Assembly (NCBI GenBank): GCA_033722675.1
Contig: JAWVYO010000035.1
Span: forward strand, 1 to 22,493
DNA: 22,493 nucleotides
DNA from: DATHYU01 sp033722675
Lineage (GTDB): Bacteria > Actinomycetota > Acidimicrobiia > Spongiisociales > UBA11373
Reading direction: 5' to 3'
Shown: positions 6,508 to 13,797 of the stretch, in pieces
Layout of the letters: the number at the start of each line of letters is the position of its first letter
Position numbering within the stretch: the first letter of the stretch is position 1
Program-made: the position numbers and the translations under genes
Notes under the pieces: generated by a model
What the model saw: only the letters and a program-made list of their open reading frames with translations
What the model was told of the DNA's origin: nothing
Database searches by the model: none

Positions 6508-7344
6508 GTGGCCGTCGACCTGCACCTCCACAGCGACCGGTCGGACGGCACCGACCCGCCGGCCGTCGTCGTCGACCATGCGGTCGCCGCCGGCCTCGGG
6601 GCGATGGCACTCACCGACCACGACACCCTCGGGGGCGTCGCCGAGGCGCGCCGGGCCGCGGCGGGCCGGATCCGCGTGATCCCCGGCGTGGAGCTGTCCG
6701 TGGAATGGCCGACGGGGACCATGCACCTGCTCGGATACTGGACGGAGCCCGGCACCGGACCCCTCGAGGACCGGCTCGAGGAGCTGCGTCGCGACCGGGA
6801 CCGCCGCAACGCGGCGATCGTCGACGCGCTCGGCGACCTGGGCATCGAGATCTCCATCGACGAGGTCGAACGACGGGCCGGTGGCGACAGCGTCGGCCGG
6901 CCGCACATCGCCGCCGCCCTCGTCGACCGCGGCGTGGTGTCGAGCATCCCCGAGGCCTTCGACCGGTTCCTGGCAGCCGGACGGCCGGCCTACCGGCCGC
7001 GTCACCGCCTCCCGGCCGCCGAGGCGGTCCGGCTCGTCCGGGCATCCGGCGGCGTCGCGGCGGTGGCCCATCCGCACACGGTGGCGACGGCGGCCGACGC
7101 CTTCTCGGACGCCTTCGCCTCCTTCGCCGACGTCGGCATCGACGGCGTCGAGTGCCACTACGCCGAGTACGTACCGTCCCAGCGGAGCCGGCTCGACACA
7201 CTCGCTCGCTCCCACGGGCTCGTGCCGACCGGCGGCTCCGACTACCACGGCGACCACAAGCCCGGGATCTCCGTGGGACGGGGTCGCGGCGACCTCGCGG
7301 TCCCCGACGCCGCCCTCGACGAGCTCGAGGCCCGGCGGGACTGA
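6508..7344 (+). CDS. PHP-domain metal-dependent phosphoesterase (YciV/RNase AM-like)
   Basis: 278 residues. It begins at a GTG (6508) four bases after the cyclophilin stop. The PHP metal ligands are in family order: DLHLHSDRSDG at 4-14 (H6, H8), TDHDT at 36-40 (H38, D39), GVE at 60-62, H73 in MHLLGY, GRPHIAAAL, VAVAHPHT, and GSDYHGDHK near the C-terminus. Relatives hydrolyse 3',5'-nucleoside bisphosphates or act as 5'-3' exoribonucleases on short RNA (YciV/RNase AM). The insert between the GVE motif and RPHIA fits that branch better than histidinol phosphatase or the DNA polymerase PHP domain. Substrate is inferred, not seen. No polymerase module is attached. Confidence 0.88.
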   Translation: MAVDLHLHSDRSDGTDPPAVVVDHAVAAGLGAMALTDHDTLGGVAEARRAAAGRIRVIPGVELSVEWPTGTMHLLGYWTEPGTGPLEDRLEELRRDRDRRNAAIVDALGDLGIEISIDEVERRAGGDSVGRPHIAAALVDRGVVSSIPEAFDRFLAAGRPAYRPRHRLPAAEAVRLVRASGGVAAVAHPHTVATAADAFSDAFASFADVGIDGVECHYAEYVPSQRSRLDTLARSHGLVPTGGSDYHGDHKPGISVGRGRGDLAVPDAALDELEARRD

Positions 7345-7381
7345 GCCGCTCGCCCCTACAGGGACCCCCCGGCGGCGCCGA

Positions 7382-7387
7382 TACGAC
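7382..7387 (+). promoter_or_regulatory. weak candidate -10 (TACGAC, preceded by CGA) for histidine kinase gene
   Basis: CGATACGAC resembles the CGATACGCT of two other starts in the window but lacks the final T. It lies 6 bases before GTG 7394. Read-through from the PHP gene 49 bp upstream is an alternative. Confidence 0.25.
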
Positions 7388-7393
7388 CGAGTG

Positions 7394-8704
7394 GTGACCA
7401 CCGAGACCAACGGACTCGACCCCGGGCCTCTGTCGGCGTCCGCCGCGCCGCTCGACTACGAGGCGATGCGACGGACGTTCCAGCGCGTCCGGGCCTTCGC
7501 CGGGCTGTGCTTCCTGGCCGCCGCGGCCATCGGCGCCGTCGTCGGCGACGACGGCTCCCTCCTGCGTGCCGCCGCCTTCGCCGCACTCGTCGCCGACGCG
7601 CTCGTCCGCATTCGGCTCACGTCCGGGGCCCTGCCCTCGATCGGGCTGGACGTCCTCGTCGGCGCCCTCGTCGTCGGGGCGGGCGACCATCCCGAGGCCT
7701 CGCTGGCTGCCTTCCTCGCGTACCTGATCGTGGTGACCGTCGTCTTCGCCGGCACACCCCACCTCGTCTGGCTGCTCGCCTCGGCCCTGGGACTCATCGC
7801 CCTGCGGGCGACCGTGCTCCCGTCGATGGGAACCGGCTCTGGAGAGGTCGACCTGCTGATCGGGCTGCTCGAGACCGGGATCCTGCTCGTCGGGATCGCC
7901 GTCCTGCTCATGGCGGGCGCCACCCGGTTGAAGGAGGCGCGGGAGCGCCTCTCGACCGCCCTCCACGCCGAACGGCGGGCGTCGGAGATGAAGAACGAGT
8001 TCGTGTCGATGGTGAGCCACGAGCTGCGGACACCCCTCACGAACATCTCCGGGTTCACGATGGCCGTCCAGGAGAGCTGGCGGGAGCTGGACGGCGCGGA
8101 GGTCGACGAGTTCCTCGGCATCATCCGCGGCGAGACCGAGCACCTCCAGAACCTCGTCGACGACGTCCTCGCGATCCCACGGCTCGAAGCGGGCCGCCTG
8201 CTGCTGGAGCCCGTCGACTTCGAGCTGCGGCCGGCCGCCTACCGGATCGCCGATCTGCTCTTCCCCCCCGGCGGGGACAAGGAGGCCACCGTCCAGATCG
8301 ACGGCTCGGTCATCGTCCATGCGGACCCGAACCGCGTGGAACAGGTGCTCCGCAATCTCCTCGAGAACGCCCGCAAGTACGGAGGCGACCACGTGACCGT
8401 CGAGGCGAGCCGTTCCCCCGAGGGCTACACGCTGGTCGTCGCCGACAACGGACCGGGCGTGCCCGAGGACTTCCGCGAGGCGATCTTCGAACGGTTCGAA
8501 CAGGTGTCGCGCGGCGACGCCCGGTCGTCGAGCGGCATCGGCCTGGGACTCACGATCACCCGCCGACTCGTCGAGGCGATGGGCGGGTCGATCTGGTACG
8601 AGCCCGGGTTCCCCGTCGGTGCGAGGTTCTGCTTCTCGCTCCCGGCCGGCGGCCGGGGTCCGGTCGAGGCCGGGACCGAGCCGGCGCACGCCCGGACGTC
8701 CTAG
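7394..8704 (+). CDS. Membrane-bound sensor histidine kinase
   Basis: 436 residues from GTG 7394; GTG 7391 is equally in frame. The N-terminal part (about 30-175) holds roughly six hydrophobic segments (for example AGLCFLAAAAIGAVVG, LAAFLAYLIVVTVVFAG, GILLVGIAVLLMAGA) and no recognisable periplasmic sensor domain. A short linker leads to the HisKA H-box SHELRTPLTN with phospho-acceptor H209. The HATPase_c domain has the N box LRNLLENARKYG, G1 VADNGPGVPE and G2 GIGLGLTITRRL. It should autophosphorylate at H209 and signal to an unknown regulator. No response regulator is adjacent, so it is an orphan kinase. Its TAG stop lies in a CTAG shared with the convergent small gene at 8701-8952. Confidence 0.9.
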   Translation: MTTETNGLDPGPLSASAAPLDYEAMRRTFQRVRAFAGLCFLAAAAIGAVVGDDGSLLRAAAFAALVADALVRIRLTSGALPSIGLDVLVGALVVGAGDHPEASLAAFLAYLIVVTVVFAGTPHLVWLLASALGLIALRATVLPSMGTGSGEVDLLIGLLETGILLVGIAVLLMAGATRLKEARERLSTALHAERRASEMKNEFVSMVSHELRTPLTNISGFTMAVQESWRELDGAEVDEFLGIIRGETEHLQNLVDDVLAIPRLEAGRLLLEPVDFELRPAAYRIADLLFPPGGDKEATVQIDGSVIVHADPNRVEQVLRNLLENARKYGGDHVTVEASRSPEGYTLVVADNGPGVPEDFREAIFERFEQVSRGDARSSSGIGLGLTITRRLVEAMGGSIWYEPGFPVGARFCFSLPAGGRGPVEAGTEPAHARTS

Positions 8705-8952
8705 GCCTCGTCGCCCGCTCCTTCCTCGTCCGCTGCGCCGACGCTCCACCCCGGCGCAACTCCCGGTTCCTCGGTCGCGAACACCCGCTGGACGGGACGG
8801 GGCCGACCCGACAGGACCCACAGACTCTGACGCGGCGAGGTGCGGGGTCTCGACGCCAGCTCGGCGCGCTCCTCGTCGAGTCGGGCGACGGCCGCGAGGA
8901 TCGCCGCCGCAGTGGCATCGTCCGCTCCGCCCGTGATCTGCGCGGCGCTCAC
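8701..8952 (-). CDS. Small protein resembling acyl-CoA carboxylase epsilon subunit (AccE/PccE)
   Basis: 83 residues. It starts at GTG 8952, which overlaps the epimerase stop by four bases (GTGA), so its translation is coupled to that gene. The N-terminal ITGGADDATAAAILAAVARL segment, followed by a variable Glu/Ala/Arg part and RQSLWVLSGRPRPV, resembles the small, poorly conserved epsilon subunits of actinobacterial acyl-CoA carboxylases, which bind the beta subunit. The neighbourhood (methylmalonyl-CoA epimerase, thiolase) fits propionyl-CoA metabolism. The acidic C-terminal tail (AADEEGAGDEA) is not typical. No carboxylase alpha or beta gene is in the window, so the name is a tentative match by length, N-terminal pattern and context. 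Its stop shares CTAG with the histidine kinase. Confidence 0.5.
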   Translation of the reverse strand: MSAAQITGGADDATAAAILAAVARLDEERAELASRPRTSPRQSLWVLSGRPRPVQRVFATEEPGVAPGWSVGAADEEGAGDEA

Positions 8953-9353
8953 GGGATCTCCACGAGTTCGGTCAGCGTGCCCCCGAGCGTCCCGGGGTGC
9001 ACGAACGCGATGCGTCGCCCGCCCCCGCCCGTCCTGGGCGCCTCGTCGACCAGCCGGGCGCCGGCCTCCCGCAGGTCGTCGAGGGCCGCCTCGATGTCCG
9101 GTACGGCGTAGGCGACGTGGTGAAGTCCCTCGCCCCGACTGGCGAGGAACCGCCCGACGGGGGTGTCGGGGTCGAGCGCGGCGAGGAGCTGCACGTGGGA
9201 CCCGCCGACCGCGATCATCGCCTCCTCGACGCCCTGCTCCGGGACCCGCTCGCGGCTGATCGGCTCCACCCCGTAGAGCGCAGCGAACCGTTCGATCGCG
9301 GCGTCCAGGTCGTGGACGGCGACGGCGACGTGATCCAGGTTGAGCAGCAGCAT
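8949..9353 (-). CDS. mce: Methylmalonyl-CoA epimerase
   Basis: 134 residues, a typical two-module VOC-fold epimerase that interconverts (2R)- and (2S)-methylmalonyl-CoA on the route from propionyl-CoA to succinyl-CoA. The expected metal ligands are present: H8 (LDHVAVAV), Q55 (HVQLL), H79 (LHHVAYAV) and E129 (TLTELVEI). GEGLHHVAYAVPDI and the GGTLTELVEIP ending are strong family signatures. ATG 9353 is chosen because the fold begins there and a TACGCT hexamer lies 8 bases upstream; open frame further upstream crosses the promoter of the divergent thiolase gene. Epimerase divergent from a thiolase is a known actinobacterial arrangement, for example in Streptomyces. It overlaps the AccE-like gene by four bases. 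Confidence 0.93.
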   Translation of the reverse strand: MLLLNLDHVAVAVHDLDAAIERFAALYGVEPISRERVPEQGVEEAMIAVGGSHVQLLAALDPDTPVGRFLASRGEGLHHVAYAVPDIEAALDDLREAGARLVDEAPRTGGGGRRIAFVHPGTLGGTLTELVEIP

Positions 9354-9361
9354 GGAGTCCG

Positions 9362-9367
9362 AGCGTA
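9362..9367 (-). promoter_or_regulatory. candidate -10 (TACGCT) for epimerase gene
   Basis: TACGCT on the minus strand ends 8 bases before ATG 9353, one base more than the usual spacing in this window. No Shine-Dalgarno is present, so a leaderless or nearly leaderless mRNA is likely. Confidence 0.4.
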
Positions 9368-9406
9368 GTGCCGCTCCAAGGGGCGGGAGGAGCCCCCGGG
9401 CACCGG

Positions 9407-9412
9407 TAGCAT
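9407..9412 (+). promoter_or_regulatory. candidate -10 (TAGCAT) for thiolase-glpX
   Basis: TAGCAT lies 31 bases before the thiolase ATG, followed by a leader with AAGGAG at 9429-9434. No -35 match is visible. Between the two divergent promoters lies a GGGGC/GCCCC inverted repeat (9380-9396) of unknown role. Confidence 0.3.
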
Positions 9413-9443
9413 CGGCTCGGGACGATCGAAGGAGCAGCACCCC

Positions 9444-10625
9444 ATGGGCGCCGTCATCACGGCCATCGCCAGGACCCCGATCGGACGCTTCGGGGGCGCC
9501 TTCAAACCGCTCCAGGCCGTCGACCTCGGCGCCGCGGCCATCGGCGGCGTCCTCGACCGCTCCGGCCTCGAGCCCTCCGCCGTGGACGAGGTGCTGTTCG
9601 GTCACGTGATCCAGGCCGGAGCCGGCCAGATCACCGCCCGCCAGGCGGCCGTGCGCGCCGGGATCCCGATGTCGGTGCCCGCCACGACCATCAACAAGGT
9701 CTGCCTCTCGGGTCTGACCGCCATCGCCGAGGCCGACCGACACGTACGCCTCGGCGAGTCGACCTTCGTCGTCGCCGGCGGCATGGAGTCGATGACGAAC
9801 GCCCCCTACGTGCTGCCCACCGGACGGTACGGGGCGTTCATGGGCGACACGACCCTCGTCGACGCAATGACCCACGACGGGCTCTGGTGCGCCTTCGACC
9901 ACTGCACCATGGGCGAGTCGTCGGACCGCAAGAACCTGACGCTCGGGATCGAGCGGGAGGAGCAGGACGCCTGGTCGGCCGAGAGTCACCGGCGAGCCGC
10001 CGAGGCCTCCGCCTCGGGCCACTTCGCCGACGAGATCGTTCCGGTCACCGTGCCCCGGCGCCGAGGCGACCCCGTGGAGGTCGACGCCGACGAGGGGATC
10101 CGACCCGATTCGAGCACCGAGTCCCTGGGCGGGCTGCGGCCGGCCTTCGCCGACGACGGGACCATCACCGCGGGGAACGCCTCACAGATCTCCGACGGGG
10201 GCGCCGCGGTCCTGGTCGCCGACCGGTCCGCCGCGGAGGCACGAGGCCTGCCGATCCTGGCCGAGATCGTGTCCTACGGGCAGGTCGGCGGCGCCGATCC
10301 CACGCTCCACGAACGGCCGGCCGAGGCGCTGCGCATCGCACTGAAGCGGGCGTCGATGGCCCCCTCCGACCTCGATCTCGTCGAGATCAACGAGGCCTTC
10401 GCCGCCGTCGCCCTCTGGTCGGCACGGATGCTGGACCTCCCCCACGACCGCGTGAACGTGCACGGCGGCGCCGTCGCCCTCGGGCACCCCCTGGGCGCCA
10501 CCGGCGCCCGGATCGTGGTGACCCTCGTGAATGCGCTGCGCGCCCGGGGCGGCGGTGTCGGCGCAGCGACACTGTGCGGGGGTGGAGGGCAGGGCGACGC
10601 CCTCGTCCTCGAGGTCGCCGGATGA
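9444..10625 (+). CDS. Acetyl-CoA C-acetyltransferase (thiolase)
   Basis: 393 residues, full length for a biosynthetic/degradative thiolase that joins or splits acyl-CoA and acetyl-CoA. The nucleophile C87 is in NKVCLSGL (more often NKVCGSGL), NEAF lies in VEINEAFAAV, H348 in GGAVALGHPLGATGAR, and the second catalytic cysteine C378 in LCGGGGQGDA. ATG 9444 has AAGGAG nine bases upstream, so this is a conventional leadered start, unlike many neighbours. It is divergent from methylmalonyl-CoA epimerase, pointing to short-chain acyl-CoA metabolism. Its stop overlaps the glpX start (ATGA, 10622-10625). Chain-length preference cannot be told from sequence. Confidence 0.93.
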   Translation: MGAVITAIARTPIGRFGGAFKPLQAVDLGAAAIGGVLDRSGLEPSAVDEVLFGHVIQAGAGQITARQAAVRAGIPMSVPATTINKVCLSGLTAIAEADRHVRLGESTFVVAGGMESMTNAPYVLPTGRYGAFMGDTTLVDAMTHDGLWCAFDHCTMGESSDRKNLTLGIEREEQDAWSAESHRRAAEASASGHFADEIVPVTVPRRRGDPVEVDADEGIRPDSSTESLGGLRPAFADDGTITAGNASQISDGGAAVLVADRSAAEARGLPILAEIVSYGQVGGADPTLHERPAEALRIALKRASMAPSDLDLVEINEAFAAVALWSARMLDLPHDRVNVHGGAVALGHPLGATGARIVVTLVNALRARGGGVGAATLCGGGGQGDALVLEVAG

Positions 10626-11644
10626 GCGACCATCCCCACCAGCCCCCCGAGAGGAACCTCGCCCTCGACCTCGCCCGGGTGACCGAGGCGGCGGCGATGG
10701 CCTCCGCCCGCTGGCAGGGCAGGGGCGACAAGAACGCCGCCGACCAGGCCGCGGTCGACGCCATGCGATCCATCCTCTCGACCATCGACATGGACGGTGT
10801 CGTCGTCATCGGCGAGGGCGAGAAGGACGAAGCGCCGATGCTCTTCAACGGTGAGCGCATCGGGAACGGCAAGCCCCCGCAGGTCGACGTGGCCGTCGAC
10901 CCCGTCGACGGCACGACGCTGACCGCCGAGGGGATGCCGGGGGCCATCGCCGTGCTCGCCCTCGCCGAACGGGGCACGATGTACGCGCCCGGGAGCCTCG
11001 TCTACATGGACAAGATCGCCGTGGGCGAGGAGGCCAAGGGGGTCATCGACCTCGACGCGCCCGTCGAGGAGAACCTGCGCCGGGTCGCCCGGGCCAAGGG
11101 CAAGGACCTCGACGACATGACCGCGATCATGCTCAACCGCCCGCGCAACGAGGAGCACATCGCTGCGGTGCGCCGCACCGGCGCCAGGATCCGGCTGATC
11201 CGGGACGGCGACATCCAGGGGGCGATCTCGACCGCGGTCCAGGACAGCGGGATCGACATCCTCCTCGGCATCGGCGGGTCGCCCGAGGCGGTGACGGCGG
11301 CGTGCGCAATGCTCTGCCTGGGCGGGGAGATGCAGTGCCGCCTGTGGCCCCGCGACGAGTCCGAGCGCCAGTACGCCGTCGACGCCGGCCTCGACCTGGA
11401 CGAGGTGCTCACGAACCGCGACCTGGTCGACTCCGACAACGTCTTCTTCGCCGCAACGGGCGTGACCACCGGTGAGTTGCTGACGGGCGTCCGGTACGTG
11501 CCCGAGGGAGCATGGACCCACACGCTCGTGATGCGGTCGAAGACGGGGACCGTCCGATTCATCCACGCCCGGCACCGCTTCGACCGGCTGTCGGAACTGA
11601 CCGACGCCTACGACCCCGTGATCGAACCGATCCAGTCGTCGTAG
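10622..11644 (+). CDS. glpX: Class II fructose-1,6-bisphosphatase GlpX
   Basis: 340 residues. It hydrolyses fructose 1,6-bisphosphate to fructose 6-phosphate in gluconeogenesis, and is the main FBPase type of actinobacteria. RNLALDLARVTEAAAMASARW opens the fold (segments RNLALDLARVTE and AAMASARW). The metal-binding motifs GEGEKDEAPML (64-74) and DPVDGTT (93-99) are intact, as are GGSPEAVTAACAM and VFFAATGVTTGELLTGV. ATG 10622 overlaps the thiolase stop, so the two are translationally coupled; both serve growth on acetyl-CoA or fatty acids, which may be why they are paired. The last 37 bases overlap the convergent glycosyltransferase gene. Confidence 0.96.
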   Translation: MSDHPHQPPERNLALDLARVTEAAAMASARWQGRGDKNAADQAAVDAMRSILSTIDMDGVVVIGEGEKDEAPMLFNGERIGNGKPPQVDVAVDPVDGTTLTAEGMPGAIAVLALAERGTMYAPGSLVYMDKIAVGEEAKGVIDLDAPVEENLRRVARAKGKDLDDMTAIMLNRPRNEEHIAAVRRTGARIRLIRDGDIQGAISTAVQDSGIDILLGIGGSPEAVTAACAMLCLGGEMQCRLWPRDESERQYAVDAGLDLDEVLTNRDLVDSDNVFFAATGVTTGELLTGVRYVPEGAWTHTLVMRSKTGTVRFIHARHRFDRLSELTDAYDPVIEPIQSS

Positions 11645-12705
11645 GCGGGCGCCACCACCGACCAGTCGAAGTGCTCGACCCCCCGGGCGAGACGCCGTGC
11701 GACGTCGCGGCGGTCGTCGGCGGCCAGGGCGTCCCGCAGCCGGTCGACGAGCCCGGCCGGCGACCCGTAGAGACACCGGTCCGACAGATCCTCGGGAATG
11801 CGCTCGGGATAGACGAGCCGGTCGGGCAGGACCGGGAAGGCTCCCGCGGCGATCGCCTCGACGACCGAGATCCCGAAGAACTCCTGGAGCGCGGTGCTCA
11901 CCGCGACGTCGGCGGAGGCGAGCACCGCCGGGTACTCGGTGTCGGAGAGCTCCCGATCGACGACGACCCGGTCGCCGAGCGCCTCGATGCGGGCCCGATA
12001 CGTCTCCTGCTGGCGTGCGAAACGCTCGCCGCACAGCGCGACCCGGAAGCCGACGCCCTCGGCGGCGAGCGCGTCGAGCGCGTCGAAGAAGGCGCCCGGG
12101 TCCTTGTCCGCGTCCCAGCGGTGGTTCCAGAGGACGAGGGGCGGATCGGACCGCTGCGCCCGGGTCCGGTCGAGACGAACGAGGTCGACGCCGACGGGCA
12201 GGACCGTCGATTTCGACGCCACCCCGGGCACGAGATGGGTGTGGCGCTCGTCGGGGAACGCGCCGAGGAATCCCTCGAGCGCGCCGAACACGGCGTCGCG
12301 GTGGTACCGGGAGTTGAAGGCGACGGCGTCGGCGGCCACGAGCGACGTCCACGAGATCAGCCCGTGCCGATCTTCGACCCTCGTCCGTCCGACCTCGGGG
12401 TAGGTGATCTGGTTCTCGTGCAGATAGAGCGCAGCGGGCACCCCGGCGGTGAGGTCCCGGGTGAGCCCGAGGAATCCCGCGAGGTCCAGGAGGCTCGTCG
12501 CCACCAGCGCGTCGGGGGGGCCGTGGCGCTCGACGGCGGCGCGGAATCGACCGGCCAGCGTCACGAACCCACCGGTCTGCCGCCACTTCCAGAACTGCCC
12601 CGGCAACGTCACGAGGTGCACCTCGTGGGCGGACCGGGCGGCGTACCCCTCGGCCCACCGCCGGTGGGAGCCCGTCAGGTAGGGCTCGAGGAGGTAGACC
12701 CTCAG
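11608..12705 (-). CDS. tRNA-queuosine alpha-mannosyltransferase-like glycosyltransferase (GTDC1/QTMAN family)
   Basis: 365 residues. The N-terminal domain (about 2-170) matches DUF3524/GTDC1: YLLEPYLTGSHRRWAEGY, TLPGQFWKWRQ, LHENQITYP. The C-terminal GT4-type Rossmann domain has LWNHRWDADKDPGAFFDAL, ELSDTEYPAVLASADVAVST and QEFFGISVVEAIAAGAFPVL, with the usual E-x7-E-like donor site. The vertebrate homologue mannosylates queuosine in tRNA-Asp. Whether this bacterial protein acts on queuosine is inference, and no queuosine genes are in view. No ATG/GTG/TTG lies at the right place: the first conserved residues directly follow CTG 12705, which forms CTGA with the recR stop, like the ATGA/GTGA overlaps elsewhere here. 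The 3' end overlaps glpX by 37 bases. Third gene of ybaB-recR-this operon. Confidence 0.85.
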   Translation of the reverse strand: MRVYLLEPYLTGSHRRWAEGYAARSAHEVHLVTLPGQFWKWRQTGGFVTLAGRFRAAVERHGPPDALVATSLLDLAGFLGLTRDLTAGVPAALYLHENQITYPEVGRTRVEDRHGLISWTSLVAADAVAFNSRYHRDAVFGALEGFLGAFPDERHTHLVPGVASKSTVLPVGVDLVRLDRTRAQRSDPPLVLWNHRWDADKDPGAFFDALDALAAEGVGFRVALCGERFARQQETYRARIEALGDRVVVDRELSDTEYPAVLASADVAVSTALQEFFGISVVEAIAAGAFPVLPDRLVYPERIPEDLSDRCLYGSPAGLVDRLRDALAADDRRDVARRLARGVEHFDWSVVAPAYDDWIGSITGS

Positions 12706-13295
12706 AGCTCGCGCCGTCCCGCCAGCGCCCGGCCCAGCGTCAACTCGTCGGCGTAGTCGAGGTCTCCGCCGACCGGCAGCCCCGACGCCAGTCTGGTGAC
12801 GCGGAGTCCCAGGGGCTTCAGCAGCTTGGCGAGATACATCGCCGTGGTATCGCCCTCCACGGTCGGGTTCGTGGCCACGATGGCCTCCTCGATCCCTTCG
12901 TCCTCGACCCGCTGGACGAGCTCGCGGACGTGCAGCTGGTCGGGCCCGATGCCCTCGATCGGCGAGATCGCCCCGCCGAGGACGTGATAGCGACCGGAGA
13001 ACTCCTGGGACCGCTCGACGACGACGATGTCCTGTGCTCGTTCGACGACGCACACGAGCTTCGGGTCGCGGCGGAGGTCACGGCACACCGAGCACTCCTC
13101 GGCGTCGGTGATGTTGAAGCAGCGGGAGCAGAAGCGGACCTGCTCGCGCATCTCGACGATGGCCCCGGCGAGGCGACGGGCGTCCTCCATCTCGACGTTG
13201 AGGAGGTGGAAGGCCATCCGTTGGGCCGACTTGCGACCCACGCCGGGGAGCCGGGCCAGCTCGTCGATGAGCCGCTGGACCGGCGCCTCGAACAC
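12702..13295 (-). CDS. recR: Recombination mediator protein RecR
   Basis: 197 residues. It acts with RecF and RecO to load RecA on single-stranded gaps. The N-terminal helix-hairpin-helix is LARLPGVGRKSAQRMAFHLL, the zinc finger has C56, C59, C68 and C71 (CSRCFNITDAEECSVC), and the Toprim domain runs through CVVERAQDIVVVER, YHVLGG and ATNPTVEGDTTAMY. The C-terminus DELTLGRALAGRREL is typical. GTG 13295 is chosen because actinobacterial RecR begins with (M/V)FE-PVQ-LIDEL and it lies one base after the ybaB stop. An upstream ATG at 13337 would add 14 residues overlapping ybaB and is unlikely. It overlaps the glycosyltransferase start in CTGA. Confidence 0.95.
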   Translation of the reverse strand: MFEAPVQRLIDELARLPGVGRKSAQRMAFHLLNVEMEDARRLAGAIVEMREQVRFCSRCFNITDAEECSVCRDLRRDPKLVCVVERAQDIVVVERSQEFSGRYHVLGGAISPIEGIGPDQLHVRELVQRVEDEGIEEAIVATNPTVEGDTTAMYLAKLLKPLGLRVTRLASGLPVGGDLDYADELTLGRALAGRREL

Positions 13296-13296
13296 G

Positions 13297-13701
13297 TCAG
13301 CCGCCGAGGAGTCCGTCGAGGCCGCCGCCGAGGGCACCGAGGTCGAGGCCGCCCAGGTCGGGCAGGGCCTCCGACGCGGCCGAGGAGATCTCGCCGAGGG
13401 CCGCGTTCACCGCGGCGACGACCAGGTCCCCGACGAGGTCGGCGTCGTCGGGATCGAGCACCGAGGGGTCGATCGTCACCGAGACGACCTCGCCGGTGCC
13501 CTTCACGACCGCCGTCACGAGCCCGCCGCCCGACGAGGCCTCGAACTCGCGCTCGGCGAGCTCGGCCTGGTGCTGCTGCATGTCGGCCTGCATCTGGGCG
13601 GCCTGCTGCATGAGCTGCTGCATGTCCGGCATGCCACCGGGCGCGCCGCCGCCGCGCTGGGGCGGGGGCTGGTTGCTGCGGCGCTTCTTCGGTCGGGCCA
13701 T
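13297..13701 (-). CDS. YbaB/EbfC family nucleoid-associated protein
   Basis: 134 residues. The core (about 25-115) has the family pattern: MPDMQQLMQQAAQMQADMQQ coiled region, FEASSGGGLVTAVVKGTGEV, VTIDPSVL, and DLVVAAVNAAL. Such proteins bind DNA as dimers. A basic Pro/Arg/Gln N-terminus and a Gly/Leu-rich C-terminal tail (DLGALGGGLDGLLGG) flank the core. ATG 13701 follows TACGCT by 7 bases without a Shine-Dalgarno, so it probably heads a leaderless ybaB-recR-glycosyltransferase operon. recR starts one base after its stop. YbaB next to recR and near dnaX is a widely conserved arrangement. Confidence 0.93.
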   Translation of the reverse strand: MARPKKRRSNQPPPQRGGGAPGGMPDMQQLMQQAAQMQADMQQHQAELAEREFEASSGGGLVTAVVKGTGEVVSVTIDPSVLDPDDADLVGDLVVAAVNAALGEISSAASEALPDLGGLDLGALGGGLDGLLGG

Positions 13702-13708
13702 GACCGGC

Positions 13709-13714
13709 AGCGTA
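13709..13714 (-). promoter_or_regulatory. candidate -10 (TACGCT) for ybaB-recR operon
   Basis: TACGCT on the minus strand ends exactly 7 bases before ATG 13701, with no ribosome binding site between. No clear -35. Confidence 0.5.
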
Positions 13715-13760
13715 GTGGGGGCTCCCGCCACAGCCCCGGGACGACGGGCCGTCGGTTCGG

Positions 13761-13766
13761 TAGGGT
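13761..13766 (+). promoter_or_regulatory. candidate -10 (TAGGGT) for FAD oxidoreductase
   Basis: TAGGGT lies 31 bases before ATG 13798, leaving room for a short leader that contains a GAGGGGG ribosome binding site (13785-13791). No -35 consensus found. Confidence 0.3.
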
Positions 13767-13797
13767 CGGCCGTCACGCGCAACAGAGGGGGATCCCC

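Noticed and set aside
6611..8821. A minus-strand open frame of about 736 codons opposite the PHP and histidine kinase genes
   Set aside because: Low-complexity Arg/Gly/Glu composition with no domain; the plus-strand genes explain the region.
10274..12658. A minus-strand open frame of about 794 codons opposite glpX and in a second frame of the glycosyltransferase
   Set aside because: No recognisable motif; shadow of GlpX and of the glycosyltransferase.
13296..13337. ATG 13337 as the recR start
   Set aside because: It would overlap ybaB by 41 bases and add 14 residues not seen in RecR; GTG 13295 begins at the conserved N-terminus.
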